Assembly (NCBI GenBank): GCA_900544235.1 | Contig: UQUL01000019.1 | Coordinates: 1-37,968, forward strand | DNA from: an uncultured Collinsella sp. | Lineage (GTDB): Bacteria > Actinomycetota > Coriobacteriia > Coriobacteriales > Coriobacteriaceae | Length of the DNA stretch: 37,968 bases | Direction: 5' to 3' | Shown: one piece after another, positions 23,803 through 31,928 of the stretch | How the letters are laid out: each line of letters starts with the position of its first letter | Position numbering within the stretch: position 1 is the stretch's first letter | Made by a program: the position numbers and the translations under genes | The notes under the pieces: model-generated | What the model saw: the letters and a program-made list of their open reading frames with translations, nothing else | Databases searched by the model: none | What the model was told of the DNA's origin: nothing

Positions 23803-25317
23803 TTACGCCTGAGCGTTGGCGAAGGCCTGCTTGGCGCCCTCGGCACGCACGACGGCGAGCGCGCTGACGACAAACTCCTCAAGACCTGCGATCTGCGTAA
23901 GGTCCTCGCCCCACATCTGCTCGTTGGTGAGCACGTCGTGCACCAGCTGGGCATCGTCGGCGCCGGCATGGGCGGCGTAGAAGTCGAGCACGAAGGCGTC
24001 GTCCTGAGCGGTGTACTCGGTGCCGTCGGAGCGACGCAGGTGCAGGCCGTCGCCCTCGCGGGACACGAGCTCCTGCGTGTAGAAGGAGATGAGCGTAGCG
24101 AGGCTCGTCGCCAGGCACTTGGGCAGGTTGCCGGTCTCGGCAACGTAGTCCTTGAGCGTGGGCAGGTCGCGAGCGCGCCACTTAGCCGTGGAGTTGAGGC
24201 AGATGGAGAGCAGCGCATGATCAATAAACGGGTTGTCGAAGCGGTTTTCGACGGCGGCGGCAAAGGCCTTGCAGTCCTCGACATCCAAGTCGGCGGCAAG
24301 CGTCGGAATGACCTCGTCGTAGAGCATGGTGTTCATGAAGCCGCGAATGGTCTCGTCATGCATGCAGTCGCGCACGATATCAAAGCCGGCAACCCAGGAA
24401 CCCGGAACGAAGGCGGTGTGGGCACCGTTGAGGATGCGGACCTTGCGCTTTTTGTACGGGGTGACGTCGGGAGTCACAAAGACACCCGGAAGACCAGCCT
24501 TCACAAAGGGAAGCTTCTCGGCAAGCGACTCGTCGCCCTGGATGCCCCACATCTGGAAGGGCTCGCGCACGGCCAGGAAGGGATCCTCGTAGCCCAGACG
24601 CTCAGCCACCGCGGCGGCCTCGGATGCGTCGCGGATACGGCCCGGTACGATGGTGTCGACGAGCGTGGTGCAGACGGTGCAGTCGTTGGCCATCCACTGC
24701 GCAAACTCGTCCTCCCAGCCCCAGTCGCTCACATACTGGTTCATGATGCGCAGCAACTCCTCGCCGTTGTGATCGATGAGCTCGCAGGCGAGGACGATGA
24801 CGCCCGGCTTACCGGCAGCCCAGCGGGTGTGGAGCACCTGGGCAAGCTTGGCGGGGAAGCTCGCGGGTGGCATGTCGTCGGCCTTGCAGGACGGGTCATA
24901 GGCGATACCGGCCTCGGTGGTGTTGGAGACGATGATCTCTAGGTCGTCGGAGACAGCGACCTCCATCATGGCGCGGTAGTCGTCCTCACGATACGGGTTA
25001 AGGCAGCGGCTGCAGGCGCTGATCACGCGGGACTCGTCAACCGTGTTGCCGTTCTCCTTGCCGCGCACCAGCACGGTGTACAGATCGTCCTGGGCATTGA
25101 TACCGTCGGCAAAGCCAAAGGCACCGCTGATGGGCTGCACCATGACGACCTTGCCGTTCCAGCCGGTGGCCTCGTTGCCCATGTCAAAGAAGCGGTCGAC
25201 GAAGGCGCGCAGGAAATTGCCCTCGCCAAACTGTAGAACCTTCTCGGGAGCGTCCTTGGGCAGCAGATAGCCCTTGTAGCCGATCTTCTCGAGCGCATCG
25301 TAGCTGATGTTCTCCAT
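23803..25317 (-). CDS. uxaB: Tagaturonate reductase (mannitol dehydrogenase family)
   Basis: A protein of 504 residues of the long-chain polyol/mannitol dehydrogenase family. The N-terminal Rossmann part begins with VLQFGEGNFLRAFVDRFFD, and the C-terminal domain has the active-site block YKKRKVRILNGAHTA with catalytic Lys. The UxaB subgroup, not mannitol or fructuronate dehydrogenase, is supported by length and by the position between uxaC and uxaA. It reduces D-tagaturonate to D-altronate with NADH. AAGGAGAG precedes the start. Confidence 0.93.
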   Translation of the reverse strand: MENISYDALEKIGYKGYLLPKDAPEKVLQFGEGNFLRAFVDRFFDMGNEATGWNGKVVMVQPISGAFGFADGINAQDDLYTVLVRGKENGNTVDESRVISACSRCLNPYREDDYRAMMEVAVSDDLEIIVSNTTEAGIAYDPSCKADDMPPASFPAKLAQVLHTRWAAGKPGVIVLACELIDHNGEELLRIMNQYVSDWGWEDEFAQWMANDCTVCTTLVDTIVPGRIRDASEAAAVAERLGYEDPFLAVREPFQMWGIQGDESLAEKLPFVKAGLPGVFVTPDVTPYKKRKVRILNGAHTAFVPGSWVAGFDIVRDCMHDETIRGFMNTMLYDEVIPTLAADLDVEDCKAFAAAVENRFDNPFIDHALLSICLNSTAKWRARDLPTLKDYVAETGNLPKCLATSLATLISFYTQELVSREGDGLHLRRSDGTEYTAQDDAFVLDFYAAHAGADDAQLVHDVLTNEQMWGEDLTQIAGLEEFVVSALAVVRAEGAKQAFANAQA

Positions 25318-25358
25318 CTGTGTCTCTCCTTAGATAGCCGTTAGCGTGCAAGCAAAAC

Positions 25359-25388
25359 GGGGGCGCCGCGTGTGGCAACGGCGCTCCC
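25359..25388 (-). terminator. Hairpin between uxaC and uxaB
   Basis: GGGGGCGCCG (25359-25368) pairs with CGGCGCTCCC (25379-25388) with one wobble pair, and a short TTTT follows on the minus strand. It could partly terminate between uxaC and uxaB and so set their ratio. Confidence 0.6.
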
Positions 25389-25413
25389 GAGTTCGATGTG
25401 ATTCGATGCAGGC

Positions 25414-26841
25414 TTATGCCTCGACGGTGTCCAAATCAAAGCCAAAGTAGCGGACCGCGTTGTTGTAGCTGATGTCGCGCACGATACTGCCCAGCAGCTC
25501 CATGTCGGCCGGGTACTTGCCCTGCTCGACCCACTCGCCGATCACGCTGCACAGCACGCGACGGAAGTACTCGTGGCGCGGATAGGACAGGAAAGAGCGG
25601 GAGTCGGTAAGCATGCCCACAAAGTTGCCCAGCACGCCCTCGTTAGCCAGAGCCGTAAGCTGCTCGCGCATGCCGACCTCGTTGTCGTTGAACCACCAGG
25701 CGGAGCCGTTCTGGATCTTACCGGCGGTCGGAGCCTCCTGGAAGCAGCCCATGACGGTATCGATCATGGTGTTATCGATGGGGTTCAGGCTGTACAGGAT
25801 GGTCTTGGGCAGGCCGCAGGTCTCCTGGATGGAGTTGAGGAAATCGGCGAGCTGGTCGGACGGCGTGTAGTTGGAGATGCAGTCGTAGCCGGTGTCGGGA
25901 CCGAGCTTGGCGAACATGGCGCGGTTGTTGTCGCGCTTGCAGCCAAAGTGCAGCTGCAGGGCCCAGCCCAGACGGACATACTCACCGGCAACGAACTGCA
26001 TAAAGGCAGTCTTGTACTTGAGGACTTCTTCCTCGGTGAGCGGCTCAGCAGCCAGGCCCTTGGCAAAGATGGCCTCGATCTCGTCGGCGGTAGCCGGGAC
26101 GTACATGACGTAATCGAGTGCGTGGTCGGAGGCGCGGCAGCCCAGCTCGTGAGCAACGTCGTAGCGCTTGGAAATGGCGGACTTCATGCCCTCGAAGTCG
26201 CTGACCTCAACGCCGGCAGCCTCGGAGAGGTGCCTGCAGTAGTCGGCAAACTCCTGGCCACGCTCGATGCGCAAAGCGGCATCGGGGCGCATGGCGGGAA
26301 CGACCTGAACGTCAAAGCTGTCGTCGGCTGCAATCTTTTTGTGCCACTCAAAGCTGTCGGCGGGGTCGTCAGTAGTGCAGATCATGCGGACGTTGGACTG
26401 CTTGATCAGGTTGCGGCAGGTGAAACTGGCCTCGGCGAGCTTGGCGTTGGCAAGGTCCCAAACCTCCTGGGCAGTCTTGCCGTTGAGGACGCCCTCGTAG
26501 CCAAAGTAGCGCTTAAGCTCCAGGTGGCTCCACTCAAAGACGGGGTTGCCGACGCAGCGACCCAGGGTCTCGGCCCACTTTTGGAACTTCTCGCGAGCAG
26601 GGGCGTCGCCAGTGATAAAACGCTCGTCGACGCCGTTGGCACGCATCAGGCGCCACTTGTAGTGGTCGCCGCCCAGCCAAACCTCGGTGATGTTCTCGAA
26701 ACGCTTGTCCTCCCAAATCTCCTTGGGAGAAATGTGGCAGTGATAGTCGACGATGGGCATGCCCTCGGCAAAGTTGTGGAACAGCTCCTCGCCGGTCTTG
26801 GTGCTCAGCAGGAAATCCTGATCGTCCATGAAGTTTTTCAT
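25414..26841 (-). CDS. uxaC: Glucuronate/galacturonate isomerase
   Basis: A protein of 475 residues, the normal UxaC length, of the amidohydrolase-like uronate isomerase family. Metal-site block MPIVDYHCHISPKEI lies near residue 30. Other conserved segments are CTTDDPADSFEWH, LQLHFGCKRDNNRAMF and FLSYPRHEYFRRVLC. It converts D-galacturonate to D-tagaturonate and D-glucuronate to D-fructuronate. It is the first gene of uxaC-uxaB-uxaA. The start at 26841 follows AAAGGGG; an in-frame ATG at 26910 would lie over operator 2 and is rejected. Two LacI-type operators flank the promoter. Confidence 0.95.
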   Translation of the reverse strand: MKNFMDDQDFLLSTKTGEELFHNFAEGMPIVDYHCHISPKEIWEDKRFENITEVWLGGDHYKWRLMRANGVDERFITGDAPAREKFQKWAETLGRCVGNPVFEWSHLELKRYFGYEGVLNGKTAQEVWDLANAKLAEASFTCRNLIKQSNVRMICTTDDPADSFEWHKKIAADDSFDVQVVPAMRPDAALRIERGQEFADYCRHLSEAAGVEVSDFEGMKSAISKRYDVAHELGCRASDHALDYVMYVPATADEIEAIFAKGLAAEPLTEEEVLKYKTAFMQFVAGEYVRLGWALQLHFGCKRDNNRAMFAKLGPDTGYDCISNYTPSDQLADFLNSIQETCGLPKTILYSLNPIDNTMIDTVMGCFQEAPTAGKIQNGSAWWFNDNEVGMREQLTALANEGVLGNFVGMLTDSRSFLSYPRHEYFRRVLCSVIGEWVEQGKYPADMELLGSIVRDISYNNAVRYFGFDLDTVEA

Positions 26842-26893
26842 CAAACAACCCCTTTGTTTGCGGAGCGGGCGCACAATACGCTCGTCATCCTCT

Positions 26894-26984
26894 AGGTGAA
26901 CGTTCACCATACTAATCCATTACGACTCAAAAGGTGAACGTTCACCTAACAACCATGGGGTGAACGGTAGGTTTTGCCCGTTCA
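26894..26984 (-). promoter_or_regulatory. Composite LacI-type promoter of uxaC
   Basis: In the direction of transcription: CCGTTCA (complement of 26961-26967), operator 1, the perfect 16-bp palindrome AGGTGAACGTTCACCT (26932-26947) whose TTCACC is the -35 box, 18 bases, TAGTAT as -10 (26909-26914), then operator 2 (GGTGAACGTTCACC, 26895-26908). Centres are 38 bp apart. A second CCGTTCA, in the opposite sense, lies at 26978-26984. Confidence 0.75.
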
Positions 26985-27077
26985 ACGGTTGCCGGAGCTG
27001 TGACTTGCATGCATTGCGGACCGGTTGGCGTCCCCGAACACCGAACTTGAGCGCTTTTGCTCAGGTGGGTCATGTCC

Positions 27078-27276
27078 CGACGTACATTTTTGGGAGTATT
27101 CAGCATTGGAGCGCGCCGTGCGCCATCCTCAGCGTCCTATTTGGAACGCAGATAGCGCCCGATCGGCATAAAAAGTGCCCCCGATGGCAAATTACGCCAT
27201 CGGGGGCACTTAAAACAGTCGTTCTGCACCTCATTCAGGGCATGCCAATGCTGAATACTCCCAAAAATGCACGTCG
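27078..27276. repeat. Long inverted repeat enclosing the lacI terminator
   Basis: A 32-bp arm at 27078-27109 (core TTTTTGGGAGTATTCAGC) matches the complement of 27245-27276 with one difference. The 135-bp interior holds the lacI terminator hairpin and no gene. It looks like a small non-autonomous mobile or processed element; no target-site duplication was recognised. Confidence 0.7.
27173..27211 (-). terminator. Terminator of the LacI-family gene
   Basis: A perfect 16-bp stem, AAGTGCCCCCGATGGC (27173-27188) and 27196-27211, with a 7-base loop. It is followed by TTTT on the minus strand, 91 bp past the lacI stop codon. It separates lacI from uxaC. Confidence 0.88.
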
Positions 27277-27301
27277 CAAGAGGGGGTACCTGCTCAATCG
27301 G

Positions 27302-28381
27302 CTAAATACCCGCAAGTTCGCAGTAGCGATCGACATTGCTGGCAAATACCATCTCGACGGCGCCCTTCTGGACGGGCACCGTCGGGGTCCTTCCCCACAG
27401 CAGATAATCGCCCAGCGTCTTAGCGCCGCGATACGCCAGGCTCGTCGGGTCCTTATAGACAATATTGGTAAAGATACCGCGGCGCAAGGCCAGAGCACTT
27501 TCGGGAAACAGGTCGTTGCCGATCACCATGACCCGACCGGCCTTGCCGGTCGAGACGAGCGCGTCGGCAACCACTTCGGAACCAACGGCAAAAACGCTAC
27601 AGATAAGTTCGGGGGCGTCCGGCGCACTCAAACGCTTTTCGAGCTCATGCTCGAGTTGTTTGACTTGCGCATGGGCACCTGCAAGATCCTCAACCTGCCA
27701 TGGAATATCACGTTCGCGCAGGTAATTGTGGAAGGCGCGGGCGGTTAGATAGTGCGAATCGGTATATGGGTCGCCTGTCAAAAGGAGCACGCGGGCGTCG
27801 GCCCCAGAAGCATGGACCAGGTTTGCCGCCTGCTCGGCCATAAGGCTGCCTGCCGTCGAATAATCGGCCAAGCTCGCACCCAAACGATTCAAATGCGGAC
27901 GGTCGCCGTCGACAAGCTCAATCGTCACGCCCGCCTCGGCGATCTGCCCCAAAAGCTCAGTCGCACGATCGTCGCCCGGCGCATAGGCGAGCAAGCCATC
28001 AATCTTCTCGCCCACCTGCAGACGCTCGTCGATTTGCTCGAGTGCATCAGCGTAGCCGCCCACGCCAAATTCAACGCGCTCAACCGTAATGCCCCGGTCG
28101 ATGACCTCCTGTTCAAAGCGATTGCAGCCTTCCCACAGGTAACGGAAAAAGTACGCTCCCTCGCGCGATGCGCGGGGCAGACAAAACACCAGATTGATAT
28201 CCTTGCGGCGCAGGCTTGAGGCACTTGTGTTGCGGTGATAGCCCATGGCCTCGGCCTTAGCGTTCACCTTGGCGCGCACGGATTCGCTCACGCCGGCCTT
28301 TCCCGTCAGAGCCTTGTGCACGGTATTGATGGAAACGCCAAGCTCGGCGGCTATGTCCTTCATGGTTACGCGAGCGCTCAT
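27302..28381 (-). CDS. LacI-family regulator, candidate regulator of pectin/uronate genes
   Basis: A protein of 359 residues. The N-terminal LacI helix-turn-helix (VTMKDIAAELGVSINTVHKA, then LTGKAGVSESVRAKVNAKAEAMGYH, about 5-50) is followed by a periplasmic-binding-like sensor domain (about 62-350) with RVLLLTGDPYTDSHYLTARA near 190 and VMVIGNDLFPE. The gene lies upstream of uxaC on the same strand, with its own terminator. The palindromic GTGAACGTTCAC operators in front of uxaC, the transporter, GH105 and dhuD are of the kind LacI proteins bind, and this is the only LacI gene in the window. That pairing is inferred. The effector is probably a uronate or KDG-type intermediate. Confidence 0.88.
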   Translation of the reverse strand: MSARVTMKDIAAELGVSINTVHKALTGKAGVSESVRAKVNAKAEAMGYHRNTSASSLRRKDINLVFCLPRASREGAYFFRYLWEGCNRFEQEVIDRGITVERVEFGVGGYADALEQIDERLQVGEKIDGLLAYAPGDDRATELLGQIAEAGVTIELVDGDRPHLNRLGASLADYSTAGSLMAEQAANLVHASGADARVLLLTGDPYTDSHYLTARAFHNYLRERDIPWQVEDLAGAHAQVKQLEHELEKRLSAPDAPELICSVFAVGSEVVADALVSTGKAGRVMVIGNDLFPESALALRRGIFTNIVYKDPTSLAYRGAKTLGDYLLWGRTPTVPVQKGAVEMVFASNVDRYCELAGI

Positions 28382-28478
28382 GCGGTTACTCCGTTATAGA
28401 TAAGTTGCCAATTAATAGTCCAGTTAACGATACCCCAAAAATACTCTTCGACTCGCCGTGCTCTCCCTCAAATGCACA

Positions 28479-28512
28479 AAGCGCCCCGCGAACGGATGCC
28501 CGCGGAGCGCTT
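28479..28512 (-). terminator. Hairpin after the FeoB-associated gene
   Basis: AAGCGCCCCGCG (28479-28490) pairs with CGCGGAGCGCTT (28501-28512) with one mismatch. Only a weak T-tail follows on the minus strand. Confidence 0.55.
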
Positions 28513-28525
28513 GGATGTCCGGACC

Positions 28526-28726
28526 TTATTTGATACCGCGGCCCAAGTCTTCGGCGATTTTGTCCACGCCCTTAAGTGCGGCGCACGTCTTTTTGTTGGA
28601 GCAATGCCCCGTGCAAACGCCACCCTGAGCGCAGTCAGCGCAGGTGCCCTTGCGGTAGATGCGCACGCATACCGCGACAAACGCAATACCGATAACAGCC
28701 AGTACAACAATATCGATAGGTGCCAT
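28526..28726 (-). CDS. FeoB-associated Cys-rich membrane peptide
   Basis: A protein of 66 residues: one N-terminal membrane helix (IDIVVLAVIGIAFVAVCVRI) followed by a cysteine-rich tail, CADCAQGGVCTGHCSNKKTC, with six cysteines. This is the build of the FeoB-associated Cys-rich family, found beside feoB and thought to help ferrous iron transport, perhaps as a metal-binding or docking part. GAGGAGG precedes the start. It lies 205 bp past the feoB stop on the same strand, beyond a terminator. Confidence 0.85.
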   Translation of the reverse strand: MAPIDIVVLAVIGIAFVAVCVRIYRKGTCADCAQGGVCTGHCSNKKTCAALKGVDKIAEDLGRGIK

Positions 28727-28784
28727 AGCAAGCCTCCTCTAGTTAACCATCACTTACTTTACTCCATTCTCCACCTACCGAATA

Positions 28785-28858
28785 GGGACAGGTTTAATTT
28801 GGTCAGTTTTATCTGCGGAAACGCCACATCTTACTTCTGGAGCAAAGCAATCTGTCCC
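28785..28858. repeat. GGGACAG...CTGTCCC-bounded intergenic segment
   Basis: GGGACAG (28785-28791) and CTGTCCC (28852-28858) bound a 74-bp gene-free segment between feoB and the small Cys-rich gene. It resembles dispersed bacterial repeat remnants with such ends, but the arms are short. Confidence 0.35.
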
Positions 28859-28873
28859 CCCATTGCGTCAAAA

Positions 28874-28902
28874 AGCCCGAGTGTCACTGAGACACCCGGG
28901 CT
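28874..28902 (-). terminator. Terminator of feoB
   Basis: AGCCCGAGTGTC (28874-28885) pairs with 28891-28902 with one wobble pair and a 5-base loop. TTTTT follows on the minus strand, 30 bp past the feoB stop. Confidence 0.88.
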
Positions 28903-28931
28903 CGTGGAAAGGGGTTGATCCTTATTCGGAC

Positions 28932-31259
28932 TTAGGCGGAAACTGCGGCGGAAGCAGTGTTGGTCTCATCCTCGTCGGTCCATGCATGTTTGGGCATGGG
29001 ACGGAAGATCTGGAAGAGCATCGCAACCAGCAGAACGATGGCTACAACCGTCCAAATACCAAACTGGCCAAGGACAAGTAGGTTGTAGAACTGATTGATG
29101 AACAGGCCGATCACCCAAGCGAAGGCGCACTCGTAGCCGATGGCAATCGCGAACCACTTGCCGGAATCCATCTGGTTGCGGATGGCACCCATGGCAGCAA
29201 AGCACGGAGCGCACAGCAGGTTGAACGCGCCAAAGGCGACGCAAGCGCCCATGGTGGGGAACATGCCGGCAAACGCGGTCCACAGGCTCGGGTCGGTCTC
29301 GGCGGCATCAGCCACGGACAGCAGCGAGCCGGCGGTGGCGACGACGTTCTCCTTGGCGACAAGGCCCGAGACGGACAGCGCTGTTGCCTGCCAGGTGCTA
29401 AAGCCAAGCGGGGCGAAGATCCAGGAGACCAGGTTGCCGAGCATGGCAAGCACGGAGTAGTCCATGAACTCCTCGGAGATGCCGTCCATCGCGGGCAGGT
29501 AGCCAAAGGAACCGTTGTAGCTACCAAAGTTGGACAGGAACCAAACCACGACAGTAGACGCGAAGATGACCGTGCCGGCCTTCTTGATAAAGGCCCAGCA
29601 GCGCTCCCACACGTGCAGCGCCCAAGAACGGATCGCCGGGAAGTGGTAGGCAGGAAGCTCCATAACAAACGGCGTCGGGCGACCGGCGAAGAGCTTGGTC
29701 TTTTTGAGCATGAGGCCCGAGGCGATGACGGCAAAGACGCCCAGGAAGTAGAAGAGCGGACTGATCCACGCGGCGGTGGTGGAAGAATCGCCGATGATGG
29801 AACCCATGAGCAGGGCGATGATCGGCAGCTTGGCGCCACAGGGAATAAACGTGGTGGTCATGACCGTCATGCGGCGGTCCTTCTCGTTCTCGATGGTCTT
29901 GGTGGCCATGACGCCGGGAACGCCGCAGCCCGAAGACACGAGCATGGGGATAAAGGACTTACCGGACAGGCCAAAGCGGCGGAACACGCGGTCCATGATG
30001 AAGGCGACGCGGGCCATATAGCCGCAGTCCTCCAGGAAGGACAGCATGACGAACAGCAGGAACATCTGCGGCACAAAGCCGAAGATGGCACCCAGGCCGC
30101 CGACGATACCGTCGCAGACCAGAGAATCGACCAGGCCGCCGTCCTCGGTGCCGCCCGCCACAAGGGCGTCGTGCACCACGGTGGTGATGCCGGGGACATA
30201 GGGGCCGTACTGTGCCGGGTCGACCGAGTCGGCATTGTCGCCCGCAGCCTCGACGGCCGCGTCGTAGGCGTTGCGGCCCTGACCGAGCACATACCAGCCG
30301 TCGGTGCCGAAGAGCTGGTCGTTGGTGAAGTCGGTCACCGTGCCGCCCAAGGTAGAAACGGCGATGTAGTACACGCAGAACATGATGACCACAAAGATCG
30401 GCAAGCCCAGGATACGGTTGGTAACCACGCGGTCGATCTTCTCGGAGGTGCTCATCTTGGTCGGAGCCTTGGTGAGGCACTCATCGATGATGTGCGCGAT
30501 AACGCCATAGCGCTCACCGGTGATGATGGACTCGGCGTCGTCGTCGCAGTCCTGTTCGCACTGGGCGACAAGCTTCTCCACGCGAGCAGCCTTCTCCTTG
30601 GTGAGGTTGATGAGCTTGCAGGCGTCCGCGTCGCGCTCGAACAGCTTGACCGCGTAGTAGCGGCGCTTGTTGGCGGGAACGCTCGCCGGCAGATTGTTCT
30701 CGATGTGGTCCAGAACGTCCTCGATGGAGGAATCGAACTTGTGCTCCGGCACCTGGCCCTTGGAAGCAGCGGACTTCTTGACCTGCTCGAACAGCTCCGT
30801 GATGCCCTTGTTCTTAAGAGCCGAGATCATCATGACCGGGCAACCGAGCTTCTTGGAGAGCTTGTCCGTGTCGATCTTATCGCCGTTCTTCTCGACCAGG
30901 TCGGCCATGTTGAGGGCAACGACCACGGGCAGGCCGGTCTCGATAACCTGAAGCGCTAGGTACAGGTTACGCTCGAGGTTGGTGGCATCGACGACTTGGA
31001 CGACAACATCGGGCTCGCCGCTCATGAGGTAATCGCGCGAGCATTGCTCCTCGGGGCTGTAGGGGGAAAGCGAGTAGATGCCAGGGAGGTCCGTGATGGT
31101 AACGTTCTTGTCGCTTAGGAGCTTGGCCTCCTTTTTCTCAACCGTGACGCCGGGCCAGTTGCCAACGTAGCCGTTGGCGCCGGTGATCAGGTTGAAAAGC
31201 GTGGTCTTGCCGCAGTTGGGGTTACCCGCCAGCGCGACATGGATCTGAGAATCCGCCAT
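28932..31259 (-). CDS. feoB: Ferrous iron transporter FeoB
   Basis: A protein of 775 residues. The cytosolic N-terminal G domain has G1 GNPNCGKTTLFNLITG (12-27), a switch region with GNWPGVTVEKKEA, DLPGIYSLSPYS, and NMADLVEK as the G4 region. A helical GDP-dissociation-inhibitor-like domain follows, then a multi-helix membrane domain with the two Gate regions (GCGVPGVMATKTIENEKDRR and TFIPCGAKLPI). It imports Fe2+ with GTP hydrolysis. GGAAGAAGGA precedes the start. Two feoA genes lie upstream and a Cys-rich partner downstream. Confidence 0.96.
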   Translation of the reverse strand: MADSQIHVALAGNPNCGKTTLFNLITGANGYVGNWPGVTVEKKEAKLLSDKNVTITDLPGIYSLSPYSPEEQCSRDYLMSGEPDVVVQVVDATNLERNLYLALQVIETGLPVVVALNMADLVEKNGDKIDTDKLSKKLGCPVMMISALKNKGITELFEQVKKSAASKGQVPEHKFDSSIEDVLDHIENNLPASVPANKRRYYAVKLFERDADACKLINLTKEKAARVEKLVAQCEQDCDDDAESIITGERYGVIAHIIDECLTKAPTKMSTSEKIDRVVTNRILGLPIFVVIMFCVYYIAVSTLGGTVTDFTNDQLFGTDGWYVLGQGRNAYDAAVEAAGDNADSVDPAQYGPYVPGITTVVHDALVAGGTEDGGLVDSLVCDGIVGGLGAIFGFVPQMFLLFVMLSFLEDCGYMARVAFIMDRVFRRFGLSGKSFIPMLVSSGCGVPGVMATKTIENEKDRRMTVMTTTFIPCGAKLPIIALLMGSIIGDSSTTAAWISPLFYFLGVFAVIASGLMLKKTKLFAGRPTPFVMELPAYHFPAIRSWALHVWERCWAFIKKAGTVIFASTVVVWFLSNFGSYNGSFGYLPAMDGISEEFMDYSVLAMLGNLVSWIFAPLGFSTWQATALSVSGLVAKENVVATAGSLLSVADAAETDPSLWTAFAGMFPTMGACVAFGAFNLLCAPCFAAMGAIRNQMDSGKWFAIAIGYECAFAWVIGLFINQFYNLLVLGQFGIWTVVAIVLLVAMLFQIFRPMPKHAWTDEDETNTASAAVSA

Positions 31260-31334
31260 TCAATCCTTCTTCCTTGTGTGCCTGCGCTGCTTTCTCCGCG
31301 CAGGCTGGATAATGTGCTTCAAAGTTGCTGCATT

Positions 31335-31354
31335 AAGTTAGAAAAACCTAACTT
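31335..31354. promoter_or_regulatory. DtxR/IdeR-like metal box between feoA and feoB
   Basis: The inverted repeat AAGTTAGAAAAACCTAACTT resembles the actinobacterial DtxR/IdeR box (half-site TTAGGTTA-like). It lies 76-95 bp upstream of feoB, so feoB may have its own iron-responsive promoter in addition to readthrough from feoA. Confidence 0.5.
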
Positions 31355-31382
31355 TATCTGCAGAAATATACGTCGTGAGCCC

Positions 31383-31604
31383 TTACCGGACCTCGACGAC
31401 GGCGGCCTCCTCCTTGCGGATGGAAAGCTCGTAGCCGCGCACGTTGATCTCGACCGGATCACCGAGCGGTGCAACCTTCACGACCTTGAACGAAGTGCCC
31501 TTGATGAGCCCCAGGTCCATAAGGTGGCGGCGAAGCGCACCCTCACCGTGAAGCTTGACGATGGTGGAGCTCTCGCCCACCTTAACGTCACCCAACGTCT
31601 TCAT
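31383..31604 (-). CDS. feoA: FeoA-domain protein (second in the locus)
   Basis: A protein of 73 residues forming one SH3-like FeoA domain: LGDVKVGESSTIVKLHGEGA, then RRHLMDLGLIKGTSFKVVKV and DPVEINVRGYELSIRKEEA. FeoA proteins bind FeoB and influence its activity. AAAGGGGG precedes the start. It lies 39 bp after the other feoA gene and 123 bp before feoB. Confidence 0.92.
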   Translation of the reverse strand: MKTLGDVKVGESSTIVKLHGEGALRRHLMDLGLIKGTSFKVVKVAPLGDPVEINVRGYELSIRKEEAAVVEVR

Positions 31605-31643
31605 CCTCTTGTCCCCCTTTCGGTTTTTATCAAATGCTGCGAA

Positions 31644-31886
31644 CTAACCGACGGTCATGATGTGCATGGCGACCTTGGAATCGATGCCAAAGCGTGCGCC
31701 CAGCACAGTGACGATGATATTGGCGCCACTCGAGCTCACCACGTGGATTTCGCTGCCTTCGACAAAGCCGAGGTCCTTGAGGTGGTGCTTCATATCCTCA
31801 TTGCCCTTTACACGAGACACGCGCACGGTTTCGCCCGCTTTTACCATCGAAAGCGGCATTGCCGGCATCTGCGGTCCGCAAGACAT
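31644..31886 (-). CDS. feoA: FeoA-domain protein (first in the locus)
   Basis: A protein of 80 residues with a FeoA domain after a short Met/Pro-rich start (MSCGPQMPAMPLSMVKAGE). The domain shows VRVSRVKGNEDMKHHLKDLG and FVEGSEIHVVSSSGANIIVT. The N-terminal Cys and Met residues could bind metal, which is a guess. TAGGAGCC lies before the start. It is the first gene of the feo unit and is preceded by a candidate metalloregulator site. Confidence 0.9.
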   Translation of the reverse strand: MSCGPQMPAMPLSMVKAGETVRVSRVKGNEDMKHHLKDLGFVEGSEIHVVSSSGANIIVTVLGARFGIDSKVAMHIMTVG

Positions 31887-31928
31887 GAGTGGCTCCTAAC
31901 GTCAGTTCGTCCTCAACATCGACGCGGT

